Positions 7,300-15,636 of a DNA stretch of 23,826 nt are shown in pieces. The translations under genes were made by a program, and so were the position numbers. This DNA comes from CAZKXU01 sp964556665 (lineage in GTDB: Bacteria; Bdellovibrionota_C; UBA2361; CAZKXU01): contig CAZKXU010000051.1 in NCBI GenBank assembly GCA_964556665.1, forward strand, positions 1 through 23,826, written 5' to 3'. Under the pieces are notes generated by a model. The model saw only the letters and a list, made by a program, of their open reading frames with translations, did no database searches and had not been told where the DNA came from. Position 1 is the stretch's first letter; the number at the start of each line of letters is the position of its first letter.

Positions 7300-7318
7300 C
7301 ATGAGTCTCTGTTCTCAG

Positions 7319-7347
7319 TTGCCGTAAAAGTGCATTAGATCTATCTT
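7319..7347 (+). promoter_or_regulatory. Possible promoter of the PfkB-family kinase gene
   Basis: TTGCCG (7319-7324), 17 bases, TATCTT (7342-7347). The boxes are only moderately good. An AGGAGAGG at 7348-7355 follows directly but is 25 bases from the annotated ATG, too far for normal ribosome spacing. Confidence 0.3.
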
Positions 7348-7380
7348 AGGAGAGGATCAAATTTTATTTTTAACGCATTT

Positions 7381-8364
7381 ATGAAGAACATCGATGTTTA
7401 CGGTTTAGGTGCTGCGCTTGTAGATATTCTGGTTAAAATCACTGAGTCAGAGTTTAAAGAGCTTGGACTTGAACGTGGCTCTATGCGCTTAGTCGATGAT
7501 CGTCAGCAAGCGATGTTATTGGAGCGCTTTAAGCACTATGACCTCAGTCTCGTTAGTGGCGGTTCTGTAGCAAACAGCATCATTGCCCTTTCGCAATTGG
7601 GAGGGAAGGGTGCTTTTGCTGGCTGCTTCGGGGATGATCGTTATGGGATGCATTATCTAACCGAATTTGAGCAGCTTGGTATAGAACTTAATAATCAACC
7701 TTTAGTAGGTGCAACCACAGGCACTGTCGTTATACTAGTAACGCCTGACTCGGAGCGCACTTTAATGACAAATTTAGCGATCTCGGCACATCTAGGACCG
7801 GAGCAGGTCAGTGAGGAGCTGATTCGCCGCTCGCGTTGGCTGTTCATTGAGGGATATCTCTTGGCTAACGGTGAGAGGAGTCAACAGGCGGTGCGTAAGG
7901 CGATACAATCTGCGGCTAGTAATGACTGTAAGGTAGCATTGACATTTTCAGATAGTTGGGTGATTGAAAATTTTAGAGGCATACTTTCAGAGCTACTTCC
8001 TCAGGTGACGCTTGCTTTTGCTAATGAGAAAGAGGCTTGTACATTTACAGATCAGCAGAATCCTCAGAAGGCCTTTACCGAGATGTGCAAGCTAGTTCCG
8101 AATGTAGTCATGACGCTAGGGGCCAATGGTGTCAAGGTTCGTTATCAAGGCAGGGACTCAGATGTTCCGGCTTTTGCTTGTAAGCCCGTAGATCTTACTG
8201 GAGCAGGGGATATGCTTGCAGCAGCATTTCTTTACGGCATTACACAGGATCTAGATCCGTTCAAGTCAAGTAGGGCAGGGTGTTATTTGGCAATGAAGGT
8301 AATTACTCAGATTGGTGCTAGGTTGCATACAGGCACACGGACATACTGGGAAGAGGCTCAATAA
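7381..8364 (+). CDS. PfkB-family carbohydrate/nucleoside kinase (ribokinase or adenosine kinase-like)
   Basis: A 327-residue cytoplasmic kinase of the ribokinase fold. The N-terminal signature GGSVANSIIALSQLGGKGAFAG (about 60-81) and the C-terminal signature DLTGAGDMLAAAFLYG (271-286) are both present. D277 of GAGD is the expected catalytic base and GAGD the anion hole. NEKEA (215-219) and TLGANGV (245-251) fit the magnesium and ATP-binding stretches. The family phosphorylates sugars or nucleosides with ATP; the substrate cannot be read from sequence, though the overall layout resembles bacterial adenosine kinase-like members. Start: ATG 7381 has no well-spaced ribosome site, and an ATT codon at 7366 would sit 10 bases after AGGAGAGG, so the start is a little uncertain. 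The FapA-like gene follows after 32 bases, suggesting co-transcription. Confidence 0.85.
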   Translation: MKNIDVYGLGAALVDILVKITESEFKELGLERGSMRLVDDRQQAMLLERFKHYDLSLVSGGSVANSIIALSQLGGKGAFAGCFGDDRYGMHYLTEFEQLGIELNNQPLVGATTGTVVILVTPDSERTLMTNLAISAHLGPEQVSEELIRRSRWLFIEGYLLANGERSQQAVRKAIQSAASNDCKVALTFSDSWVIENFRGILSELLPQVTLAFANEKEACTFTDQQNPQKAFTEMCKLVPNVVMTLGANGVKVRYQGRDSDVPAFACKPVDLTGAGDMLAAAFLYGITQDLDPFKSSRAGCYLAMKVITQIGARLHTGTRTYWEEAQ

Positions 8365-8396
8365 GTCCGAGAAAATTATAAGGTATCGAAAAATTC

Positions 8397-9896
8397 ATGA
8401 AATCAGTCCATGTCGAGGAGAATGCTCGATTCCGAATGGAGCTCAAGCTAGCTCCGGACAAGATGAAGCTTTTTCTTGATCTTAAACCGCTTGCAGCTGA
8501 CGCAAAAGTTGCCCTAGATGAGTTGGTTGCAATTATTGCTAAAGCCAGCTCGCTACCCCCTGATCTGCAGGTCCTTGATGATATAGTTCTAAATTTCAAT
8601 AAAGGAGTGAAGAGTGAAGGGCGCAGAATAGCCAAGGGGCTAGAGGCGATTCCTGGCGAAAATGGCAAATTATTATTACTGGTTAAAAAGTATACCGGCA
8701 AAGGAGAGATTACCTCCAATGATAAGGGAGAAGCGAATCTTACGGAGATGCACCTTTTTGATAATGTCAAAAAGGATCAGTTGGTGGCACGTATTTATGC
8801 ACCACGCCCAGGTACTGATGGTAGGAATGCGTTAGGTGAGGTGATCAAAGCTCCTCTTGGTAAGCCAGCCAAGTTTAAGCATGACAAGACAGTAAAGATT
8901 GGCAAAGAGGCAGAGCATGAGGTGCTGCTTGCTGTAGAGGAGGGGTATTTAGTAGAGGAGCAGGGAAGTCTAGCTGTTAAAAGCGAGCTAGTGATCAAAG
9001 GTAATCTAGACTTCCGTTATGGCAATATAGACTTTATCGGAAAGGTAATAGTTCAAGGTGATGTCTTGCCACGTTTCAAGTTAAAAGCAAAAGGAGGTAT
9101 CGAGGTTAAAGGGATGGTCAATGGTGGAACATTGATCTGCACGGATGGTGATATCATTGTGCATGAAGGGGTAATTGGCTCAGAGGGAGGGCAGATTTTA
9201 GCCTTGAAAAACTTTACTGCAAAGGTTACACAGCAGGCTAATATAGAGTCATTGGGGATCGTACAGATAAAAAAAGAGGCGCGTGACTCGGTTATAAGAA
9301 CTACACAGTATTTGACTGCACCGGAAGGTGTCTTAGTGGGAGGCAAGACATACGCTATATGTGGCGTAGAGGCAAAAGACATTGGTAGCCAAGCAGGTAA
9401 AGATACTCATTTGTTCCTTTGTAGTGATGTAGAGGCTAGCTCTGAATTTGGGCAGATTGAACTAAATATTCAGAGTCATCAAAAAGCAGCTGGTTTAATC
9501 AAGCTTCATCTAGGTCCGCTTGCAGAAAATCCAGCACGTATTAAATTACTAAATAAGCCACATCGTGAGAAGATGGAGGCGCTTTATACAAAGCTTCAGG
9601 CCATCGAAAGTAGCAAAGATAAGCTCGTAGAGAAGAAAACAGAGCTTCTTGCAGGAGCTCATTATAGCTCAGTACAAAGGGTGAATTTTACAGGTTGGCT
9701 GTTCGAGGGAGTTAGTGTGCATGCTGGAGAGGAAGTTTTTCGACCAAATGAATCTGTCAAAGGACCGAAGTCTCTAGATTTTGTTACAGCAGAAAAGAAA
9801 TTTACAGTAGCTGATTTAAAGGCACTTGAGTGCCGGATTGACGACAATAAAACGCCTAGCCAAGCAGAGGAGAAAGAAAATGACAAAGAAGGATAA
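8397..9896 (+). CDS. FapA/DUF342 family polymer-forming-like protein
   Basis: A 499-residue soluble protein of the DUF342 (FapA, flagellar assembly protein A) family. Residues about 10-155 are the N-terminal domain. Residues about 185-375 are the Gly/Val-rich right-handed beta-helix, with the family hallmark KGNLDFRYGNIDFIGKVIV followed by GDV, then DGDIIVHEGVIGSEGG. A charged coiled coil follows at about 380-418, then a short beta region and an acidic tail. In Vibrio FapA helps localise signalling proteins for flagellar assembly; elsewhere the family role is poorly known. No flagellar gene is in the window. The last 17 bases overlap the CBS-domain gene, so translation is probably coupled. 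The upstream neighbour is the kinase. Confidence 0.8.
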   Translation: MKSVHVEENARFRMELKLAPDKMKLFLDLKPLAADAKVALDELVAIIAKASSLPPDLQVLDDIVLNFNKGVKSEGRRIAKGLEAIPGENGKLLLLVKKYTGKGEITSNDKGEANLTEMHLFDNVKKDQLVARIYAPRPGTDGRNALGEVIKAPLGKPAKFKHDKTVKIGKEAEHEVLLAVEEGYLVEEQGSLAVKSELVIKGNLDFRYGNIDFIGKVIVQGDVLPRFKLKAKGGIEVKGMVNGGTLICTDGDIIVHEGVIGSEGGQILALKNFTAKVTQQANIESLGIVQIKKEARDSVIRTTQYLTAPEGVLVGGKTYAICGVEAKDIGSQAGKDTHLFLCSDVEASSEFGQIELNIQSHQKAAGLIKLHLGPLAENPARIKLLNKPHREKMEALYTKLQAIESSKDKLVEKKTELLAGAHYSSVQRVNFTGWLFEGVSVHAGEEVFRPNESVKGPKSLDFVTAEKKFTVADLKALECRIDDNKTPSQAEEKENDKEG

Positions 9897-10398
9897 TCAG
9901 TTAGAGCAGGATCAGATCGGTCAAGCTCTAAGATACTCATGCGATCGTAAGTTTGGAGTACTAGAGGGGAATTTTCTCTGCCAGAGTATTAGTATTCTTA
10001 ATCCTAAGACGCCACTCTGTGTCTCTGAGAACGAATCGATTGAGGAGGTGGTAAAAAAATTACAGGAACATAAGATCGGCTGTGTATTGGTGACTGATTC
10101 GAAAGGAAAGCTGATCGGTATATTCTCCGAGCGGGATTGTCTCTTAAAGGTTTTGGGTAAAGGGATTGATATGAAGACCACCAAGGTATCTACTATGATG
10201 ACGCCTGATCCGATAAGTCAGCCGCCTGATGGTGGTATAGGGTACGTATTAAATCTGATGTGCCAAGGTGGCTTTCGGCATATTCCGATTGTAGATCGCG
10301 AATATTTGCCGGTTGGGATTATTTCTGTAAAGGATGTTATCGATTACATTGTAAAAACAATGGTGGAGGATCTTTTGAATTTTGAATTACCCGCATAA
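9880..10398 (+). CDS. CBS-domain pair protein
   Basis: A 172-residue protein made almost entirely of two CBS motifs, about residues 38-93 and 103-158. Visible marks are IGCVLVTDSKGKLIGIFSERD in the first and FRHIPIVDREYLPVGIISVKD in the second. Such pairs form a Bateman module that binds adenosine nucleotides or related ligands and usually controls a partner. I chose ATG 9880 because AGGAG precedes it by 7 bases and the family begins there; the reading frame extends upstream to 9826, inside the FapA-like gene. It overlaps that gene by 17 bases, so the two are probably made together and may act together, with the CBS protein sensing nucleotide state. The target is unknown. Confidence 0.85.
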   Translation: MTKKDNQLEQDQIGQALRYSCDRKFGVLEGNFLCQSISILNPKTPLCVSENESIEEVVKKLQEHKIGCVLVTDSKGKLIGIFSERDCLLKVLGKGIDMKTTKVSTMMTPDPISQPPDGGIGYVLNLMCQGGFRHIPIVDREYLPVGIISVKDVIDYIVKTMVEDLLNFELPA

Positions 10399-10582
10399 GT
10401 CAGCAGAGGCTCAAAGCTAGTTATTTCAACAACTTAGGCGTGCGCCACGAAGAATGCAACTCTATCTATATACTTACCATAACATGGGAAGAGAATTGAT
10501 AAATTATTGTTAATTGATGGTAGCCGATCTACTCGCTTAAGAGATCTGCATTTGGTAAACTTGTCTCCAGGAGTAACATTAT

Positions 10583-11668
10583 ATGGCATTTTCCAGCGCA
10601 CTTGATGTGCCGTTTTTACAGCGACGCAGTGTTGTCACGATTGGCTTAGTAGTCGCAGTGGTGCTTGGCCTCTATTTTATTCCTGACATTCTGGGAATTT
10701 ATTCAGTCCGTTCAGGTGAAGATAACGAGGACTTTGTCTCCGAGGGGCAGCATGGGCTTAATATACAGACCGCGTCACCGCTTGAAAGACTTTCAGCTAT
10801 GATTGATGCCGGCTATTTTGATAAAAAAGCTAGCTTGGCGCCTGAGGCATCGCTTTTGCCATCACTAAATAGTGGAGCAAATTTAAGTGGAGAGGAGGTG
10901 TTGACCTGGAAAAACTTCAAAACGCAACCTGCCCATAAATCTCTTTTAGAGTCAAAAAAGATCACACTTAGCATAGCTTCCAAATTGTCTGAAAATAATA
11001 ATGCGGCACTTTACGGCTTGTATAATTTCGCTAATGGCATCAATTTTGTATTGTCAGAAGGTAAGAAGCGCATGACGGTTGGACAGGCATTATATTATTT
11101 AGAGGGCCTGCACGCCAATGCCACTGCTGCGTTGCTAAGAGGAAAGGTGGACTCGGCCTTGTTGGCTAACTGGTCGAAAATGCCTCTAGATAAGGTATTT
11201 GATAGCGGTCGTGTTGCTTTGGTCCGGCAGCGTATCCAGGCTTCATTTAAGCCCTCACTTTATTTAACAAGTGTGGCTATGCGTGAAAATCGCAAGGGGA
11301 CATTTGGTGGGCTGCGAGTAAAGGGTTATGTAAAGGTGGTGGATCTTAAGACGATTGAATTATATAGGAACGGAATCTTCATCCGTCGTATTGCCAAAAC
11401 ACGTAAGCGTATGTCAAATGGGGAGCTCTACTATAACTTTTATTTCAATGATACTCACGATGTCAGTGGTGTTTATACATTACGGGTTCTGGATAGACAG
11501 GGCAATATCTTCCAGAAGAGCTATGAATTTTTAAAGCGTTCCCGTCGTTTTCAGAAGGATAGGACAGGTTATTATAGATTCCCGTATCGTGAACCGGATC
11601 GACATTTTGATGATCTATTTAAGACAAGTTCTGGCACAAGATCTGAGCAGCAATTTACGACGTTCTAG
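10583..11668 (+). CDS. Unknown membrane-anchored protein with C-terminal Ig-like region
   Basis: A 361-residue protein with no family I recognise. ATG 10583 has AGGAG (10569-10573) at 9 bases. Residues about 17-38 form one transmembrane helix (VVTIGLVVAVVLGLYFIPDI), putting the rest probably in the periplasm. Residues about 120-215 look helical, and residues about 235-315 are strand-rich and Ig-like (GLRVKGYVKVVDLKTIELY, then GVYTLRVLDRQGNIFQKSY). The tail is basic and aromatic (RTGYYRFPYREPDRHF). It converges with tpiA, the two 3' ends overlapping by 14 bases. It may be a cell-envelope scaffold, but nothing shows the actual job. Confidence 0.7.
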   Translation: MAFSSALDVPFLQRRSVVTIGLVVAVVLGLYFIPDILGIYSVRSGEDNEDFVSEGQHGLNIQTASPLERLSAMIDAGYFDKKASLAPEASLLPSLNSGANLSGEEVLTWKNFKTQPAHKSLLESKKITLSIASKLSENNNAALYGLYNFANGINFVLSEGKKRMTVGQALYYLEGLHANATAALLRGKVDSALLANWSKMPLDKVFDSGRVALVRQRIQASFKPSLYLTSVAMRENRKGTFGGLRVKGYVKVVDLKTIELYRNGIFIRRIAKTRKRMSNGELYYNFYFNDTHDVSGVYTLRVLDRQGNIFQKSYEFLKRSRRFQKDRTGYYRFPYREPDRHFDDLFKTSSGTRSEQQFTTF

Positions 11669-12431
11669 TGCTATAGTTCTTCGATCGTGAAATCTCAGCA
11701 GCGGAGATGATCTTAGAAAACTTATTGAAGTCGAGGCTGGCGCCACCTACTAAGCCGCCTGCAACGCCATCTATTGAGCAGATATCTGCAAAATTTTCCG
11801 GAGTAATACTCCCACCATATAGTATTGGCGGTGTTGGAAGCCTGTGATGTTGTTGCTGCCAGAGTGAAGAAATATAGGAATGTGCAGCCTGTATCTCAAC
11901 AAGAGCTGGTATCTTACCTGTTCCAATTGCCCATACAGGTTCATAGGCAAATATTATGTTGTTGTGTAATGCCGGATCTAGCTCCGTAAGAAATATGCGA
12001 AGCTGTTTCTCGAGGACTGCATTGGTGCGGCCCTGCTCCCGATCGGCCAGAGTTTCTCCTATACAGAAGACTGTTTTCAAAACAGGTAGAATGCCAAGCG
12101 CGCGTTTTGTCACAAGCTCATCAGTTTCTCCGAAGATATGACGACGCTCTGAATGGCCGATCAATGCAAATGAGACGCCCAGCTCCGCTAACATCTCGGT
12201 AGAGATCTCTCCAGTAAAGGCGCCACTTTTCTCCCAGTGTGCATTCTGAGCCCCTAGGCGGATCGTTGACTTCGATAGAATCTGCTGAAGGGCAGGGATG
12301 GCTGTAAATGCGGGTGCTATCCATACTTCAGCAGCCAACAGATTTTTTGAAAAGGCGGCCAATTCAGAGGCCAGCTTTGCCGCTGCGACGCTGCTTAGGT
12401 TCATCTTCCAATTGGCAATCAGAATCTTCAT
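11655..12431 (-). CDS. tpiA: Triose-phosphate isomerase
   Basis: TpiA interconverts dihydroxyacetone phosphate and glyceraldehyde 3-phosphate in the cytoplasm. The catalytic residues are visible: N7 and K9 in ANWKMN, H93 in IGHSERR and E164 in AYEPVWAIGTGK. The phosphate-binding YGGSI (205-209) and GLVGGASL close the barrel. The length of 258 residues is typical, plus a short C-terminal tail (RSKNYSTRTS) that reads over the end of the convergent unknown gene. Its ATG overlaps the gapA stop by one base (TAATG), so the two are translationally coupled in one operon under the gapA promoter. Confidence 0.97.
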   Translation of the reverse strand: MKILIANWKMNLSSVAAAKLASELAAFSKNLLAAEVWIAPAFTAIPALQQILSKSTIRLGAQNAHWEKSGAFTGEISTEMLAELGVSFALIGHSERRHIFGETDELVTKRALGILPVLKTVFCIGETLADREQGRTNAVLEKQLRIFLTELDPALHNNIIFAYEPVWAIGTGKIPALVEIQAAHSYISSLWQQQHHRLPTPPILYGGSITPENFADICSIDGVAGGLVGGASLDFNKFSKIISAAEISRSKNYSTRTS

Positions 12432-13441
12432 TATTTGCCGGTGATCATGTTTGCTACATCTAGCATGCGTGCCGAAAAACCCATCTCGTTATCATACCAT
12501 GAGACAGCTTTGACCATGCGCTTTTCAATTACCATGGTTGAGAGTGCATCTGTAATTGATGAAAGTGTATTGCCTACATAGTCGATTGAAACAAGCGGTT
12601 CGTCTGAATAACCGAGAACCCCCTTTAACGAATTTTCTGAGGCTAGTTTTAAGGCTCGATTGACCTCCTCAATAGTGGTGTCGCGATCTGTTTCGACTAC
12701 AAAGTCTACTAAAGAGACATCACTAGTCGGTACGCGAACGGCAAAGCCATCGACTTTACCTTTTAACGCTGGCAATACTAACCCTACTGCTTTTGCGGCG
12801 CCGGTAGTTGTCGGGATCATTGACAATGCTGCGGCACGAGCACGCCTTAGATCTTTATGCGGGAGATCCAGGATCTGCTGGTCATTGGTATAGGAGTGGA
12901 TGGTAGTCATGGTTCCATGTTTAATGCCGAAATTTTCAAGGAGCACTTTGGCAAGAGGTGCTAGGCAATTAGTTGTGCATGAGGCAGCGCTTACGATATG
13001 ATGTTTGTCATGGCTGTATTCCTGATGGTTTACGCCGTATGCAATGGTGATATCCGGATCGGAAGATGGTGCGGAGATTAAAACCTTTCTAGCACCGCCA
13101 TGTAAATGTAGGGAGGCCTTCTCCTTCGTTGTAAAGATTCCTGTGCATTCAAGCACTAGGCTGACATTTAATGCTTTCCAAGGGAGATTTTTAGGGTCTT
13201 TTTCAGCCAATACTTTAATGCTTTTGCCGTTAATAGTAATGGCACCTTCAGTATGGCTTACCTCGCCCTCAAAGCGGCCATGTACCGAGTCATACTTAAA
13301 TAGGTGCGCTAGCGTCTTGGCATCAGTTAGATCATTGATCGCTACAACCTCAAGATTGGTTGCATGCTTGGAGGTTAGAAGTTGCCTCAAAATATTTCTT
13401 CCAATACGGCCAAATCCATTTATCGCTATATTACTTTTCAT
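12431..13441 (-). CDS. gapA: Glyceraldehyde-3-phosphate dehydrogenase, NAD-dependent type
   Basis: This enzyme oxidises glyceraldehyde 3-phosphate to 1,3-bisphosphoglycerate with NAD. INGFGRIGRN is the Rossmann nucleotide loop, SAASCTTNC holds the catalytic cysteine (C155 from this start) with its histidine in TTIHSYTNDQ, and WYDNEMGFS is the C-terminal signature. The acidic residue in AINDL and the LDLPHKDLRRARAA segment favour NAD over NADP. I chose the ATG at 13441 (336 residues), which has AGGGA at 6 bases; an ATG two codons upstream overlaps that ribosome site. tpiA follows with a one-base overlap. No phosphoglycerate kinase gene is adjacent, unlike the common gap-pgk-tpi order. Confidence 0.97.
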   Translation of the reverse strand: MKSNIAINGFGRIGRNILRQLLTSKHATNLEVVAINDLTDAKTLAHLFKYDSVHGRFEGEVSHTEGAITINGKSIKVLAEKDPKNLPWKALNVSLVLECTGIFTTKEKASLHLHGGARKVLISAPSSDPDITIAYGVNHQEYSHDKHHIVSAASCTTNCLAPLAKVLLENFGIKHGTMTTIHSYTNDQQILDLPHKDLRRARAAALSMIPTTTGAAKAVGLVLPALKGKVDGFAVRVPTSDVSLVDFVVETDRDTTIEEVNRALKLASENSLKGVLGYSDEPLVSIDYVGNTLSSITDALSTMVIEKRMVKAVSWYDNEMGFSARMLDVANMITGK

Positions 13442-13479
13442 ATCCATTCCCTAGTAAAAACAGTTCATTGTGTGATTTA

Positions 13480-13508
13480 TCTCTATTCGTAAACAATAAA
13501 AAAGTCAA
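13480..13508 (-). promoter_or_regulatory. Predicted gapA-tpiA promoter
   Basis: On the minus strand TTGACT (13503-13508) and TAGAGA (13480-13485) are separated by 17 bases. Transcription would begin near 13473, leaving a leader of about 32 bases with the AGGGA ribosome site. Confidence 0.5.
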
Positions 13509-13590
13509 ATAAAAACAGGGATAAGTCTCTTTTCCAGGCGGCGTTTCTATGCGATATTTGTGACTAAGTTATTCTTATTAGGAGGAACAT

Positions 13591-14286
13591 TTGGAACCGA
13601 CAGAAATTGCAACAAATCCAAGTTTTATAAGTATGCTATTTGGCTCAGGGCCGGTGGTGCAGAGTGTTCTAATACTTTTAATCTGCCTTTCAGTAGGGAG
13701 TTGGGCGATAGTTATTGCGAAGTGGCTCCAAATGAGGCGTGCGTCAAATGATTCAGCTGAATTTAGTACTATTTTTTGGGAAACCAAGAATTTTGCGCGC
13801 ATCGAGGACTCCTCAAGAAGGCTTGAAGCCAGCCCCTTGGCTCAGCTCTTTATTGCCGGATATCGTGAGCTGTCACAGATGATTCAGGATGGAAAAGAGA
13901 GGGTTTCAATTGATAATGATATTGAGGCTATCGGTCGTGCAATTAAGCGTGCCGAATTAGCTGAAGCATCAAAGTTGGAGAGCGGTATTACTTTTCTAGC
14001 GACCGTTGCCAGTGCGGCACCATTTATAGGGCTGTTCGGTACAGTCTGGGGCATCATGAACTCATTTCATGGGCTAAGCTTTGCAAAGACAGCTACTATT
14101 CAAGCAGTTGCACCAGGAATTTCAGAGGCTCTGGTAGCAACGGCGGTAGGGTTAGCAGCCGCAATTCCTGCAGCAGTAGCTTACAATTACTTTGCGGTAG
14201 CGCTTCGTAATTTTAAGGAGTCAATGGATAGCTTCTCAGATGAGTTTTTAACAATCGCAAAGAGAAATTTTCTTAAGGTGCGCTAA
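13591..14286 (+). CDS. tolQ: Tol-Pal system proton channel subunit TolQ
   Basis: TolQ is the multi-spanning inner-membrane stator of the Tol-Pal machine and, with TolR, uses the proton gradient to energise TolA. 231 residues with three membrane segments: about 20-43, about 130-155 (TFLATVASAAPFIGLFGTVWG) and about 168-195 (GISEALVATAVGLAAAIPAA). These carry the ExbB/TolQ/MotA signature. The start is TTG: AGGAGG at 13580-13585 lies five bases upstream and no ATG fits. First gene of the tol cluster; its stop overlaps the tolR start as TAATG. ExbB is the alternative name, but tolR, tolB and pal following make TolQ near certain. Confidence 0.95.
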   Translation: MEPTEIATNPSFISMLFGSGPVVQSVLILLICLSVGSWAIVIAKWLQMRRASNDSAEFSTIFWETKNFARIEDSSRRLEASPLAQLFIAGYRELSQMIQDGKERVSIDNDIEAIGRAIKRAELAEASKLESGITFLATVASAAPFIGLFGTVWGIMNSFHGLSFAKTATIQAVAPGISEALVATAVGLAAAIPAAVAYNYFAVALRNFKESMDSFSDEFLTIAKRNFLKVR

Positions 14287-14720
14287 TGTCATTTTACGGT
14301 AGTACGGAAGGTCCTGTTGCTAATATTAATGTCACACCATTAGTAGATGTGATGTTGGTTCTATTGGTAATCTTCATGGTTACCGCGCCAATTTTGCAAC
14401 AAGGTGTAGATGTAAATTTACCTAAGGCTACGACTGCACCGATGGCCGGATCGAGTGAGCAAGTGGTCTTGTCTATCGATCGAAATGGCAGGATTTTTTT
14501 GGGGTCAGGCAATCAGGTGCCTGCTGAATCTTTGGGGGTTAAGGTTCAGGCAATTATGGCTGCTCGTGCTGAAGAGGATAGAAAGATTTATATTAAAGCT
14601 GATACCGCCATCAGTTACGGGGAGATCATGCAGGTTATGGGTAAGCTGCACGCTGCCGGTATCAAAAGTATAGGCTTGGTTTCTGAGCAGGAGTCTGAAG
14701 GGCCAGTAAAGCGTAAATGA
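14286..14720 (+). CDS. tolR: Tol-Pal system protein TolR
   Basis: A 144-residue inner-membrane protein of the ExbD/TolR family. One N-terminal membrane helix contains the proton-path aspartate D21 (INVTPLVDVMLVLLVIFMV). The periplasmic part has the conserved VNLPKA segment and the terminal IYIKADTAISYGEIMQVMGKL region used for dimerisation. It works with TolQ to couple proton flow to TolA. The start overlaps the tolQ stop by one base, showing translational coupling. Confidence 0.95.
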   Translation: MSFYGSTEGPVANINVTPLVDVMLVLLVIFMVTAPILQQGVDVNLPKATTAPMAGSSEQVVLSIDRNGRIFLGSGNQVPAESLGVKVQAIMAARAEEDRKIYIKADTAISYGEIMQVMGKLHAAGIKSIGLVSEQESEGPVKRK

Positions 14721-14754
14721 TTGCATATTAAGTGTGCTAACCACGAGACGATAG

Positions 14755-15519
14755 GTGACCTATTTAAATCGAGAAAATTATACTGGGCTGCTGGCCTCTG
14801 TCGTGGGCCATTTACTTATTCTTAGCATAATTCTGCTCAAAGGATTTACCGGTAATAATCTCATTCCACAGACGATCTATTCTGTAACAGTTGAGGGCGG
14901 AAAAAGTCTCGGTAAAATTGCACAGGTGCCGACTAAGGAGCGTACTGAGATCGCACCACCTAAGATGGTAAGTAGTGCAAGTCAGAAGAAGATGGAGGTA
15001 GCCCCTAAAGATGCAGAGATCTCATTGAGTGATAAGAAGAAGCGTGAGAAAGCTAAGCCTACACCCAAGCCTACACCAAAAGTTAAGCCTACTCCAAAGA
15101 AAGCAGACCCAAGTGCTGCTCTTAATAAGCAGCTTGAGCAAGCGGTACAACGGTATTTAGGAGAGTCTACAGATGCCGGTGGTACTGGTTTTGGAGCAGG
15201 TGCTTTAGGCGGAAATAAGCAGGGAGGAGGGGTGGTTCGCCCGCCTGAATTCTTCATGTATAAAAAGTTACTTGAAACAAGCATTAAAGAGGGCTGGAAG
15301 TGGTATGATACTAATGCGCCGATTATCGCACAGGTACGGTTTCAGATCAGTCCAAATGGGGAGATCTCACTTGTAACTTTAGTGAAAAGTTCAGGTGTGG
15401 GTGAGTACGATCAGTCTGTCTTGCGCGCAGTAAATAAGGCAAGCCCGGTACCTGCGCCACCGCAGTCCGTCTATGAGTTTTTTAAGGATGTAGTTATGAC
15501 GTTTGATCCGCGGGAGTGA
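14755..15519 (+). CDS. tolA: TolA/TonB-type energy-transducing protein
   Basis: 254 residues starting at GTG. A single membrane helix (about 12-30, LLASVVGHLLILSIILLKGF) anchors it inside. A Lys/Pro-rich linker with KPTPKPTPK repeats (about 97-118) spans the periplasm. The C-terminal TonB/TolA-like domain (about 165-254: KKLLETSIKEGWKW, then VRFQISPNGEISLVTLVKSSG) would contact TolB and Pal. By position between tolR and tolB this is TolA, although the C-terminal domain reads as the TonB type. The ribosome site ahead of the GTG is weak, so the start could be slightly off. Confidence 0.88.
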   Translation: MTYLNRENYTGLLASVVGHLLILSIILLKGFTGNNLIPQTIYSVTVEGGKSLGKIAQVPTKERTEIAPPKMVSSASQKKMEVAPKDAEISLSDKKKREKAKPTPKPTPKVKPTPKKADPSAALNKQLEQAVQRYLGESTDAGGTGFGAGALGGNKQGGGVVRPPEFFMYKKLLETSIKEGWKWYDTNAPIIAQVRFQISPNGEISLVTLVKSSGVGEYDQSVLRAVNKASPVPAPPQSVYEFFKDVVMTFDPRE

Positions 15520-15531
15520 TTGTTGGGAACA

Positions 15532-15596
15532 GTGATCTGATTACCGGTGACGGTGAGCTGAGTTCGGTGATCTGTGGTCTGAGAGCTGAGATCAGG
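15532..15596 (+). repeat. Degenerate short direct repeats between tolA and tolB
   Basis: Octamers related to TGATCTGA recur: TGATCTGA, TGAGCTGA, TGATCTGT and GAGCTGAG, with interspersed GGTGA units. The stretch is noncoding and looks like a decayed simple repeat. No function can be assigned. Confidence 0.4.
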
Positions 15597-15636
15597 CCGG
15601 CAGTTATCGCTAGATATAAACAGGTCGAGTACGGTT

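Noticed and set aside
9826..9879. Upstream extension of the CBS-domain protein
   Set aside because: The extra 18 residues lie inside the FapA-like gene, while a well-spaced AGGAG precedes ATG 9880.
14755..15519. Naming the gene tonB because of its TonB-type C terminus
   Set aside because: Its position between tolR and tolB, and the absence of an exbB/exbD pair or a TonB-dependent receptor, favour TolA.
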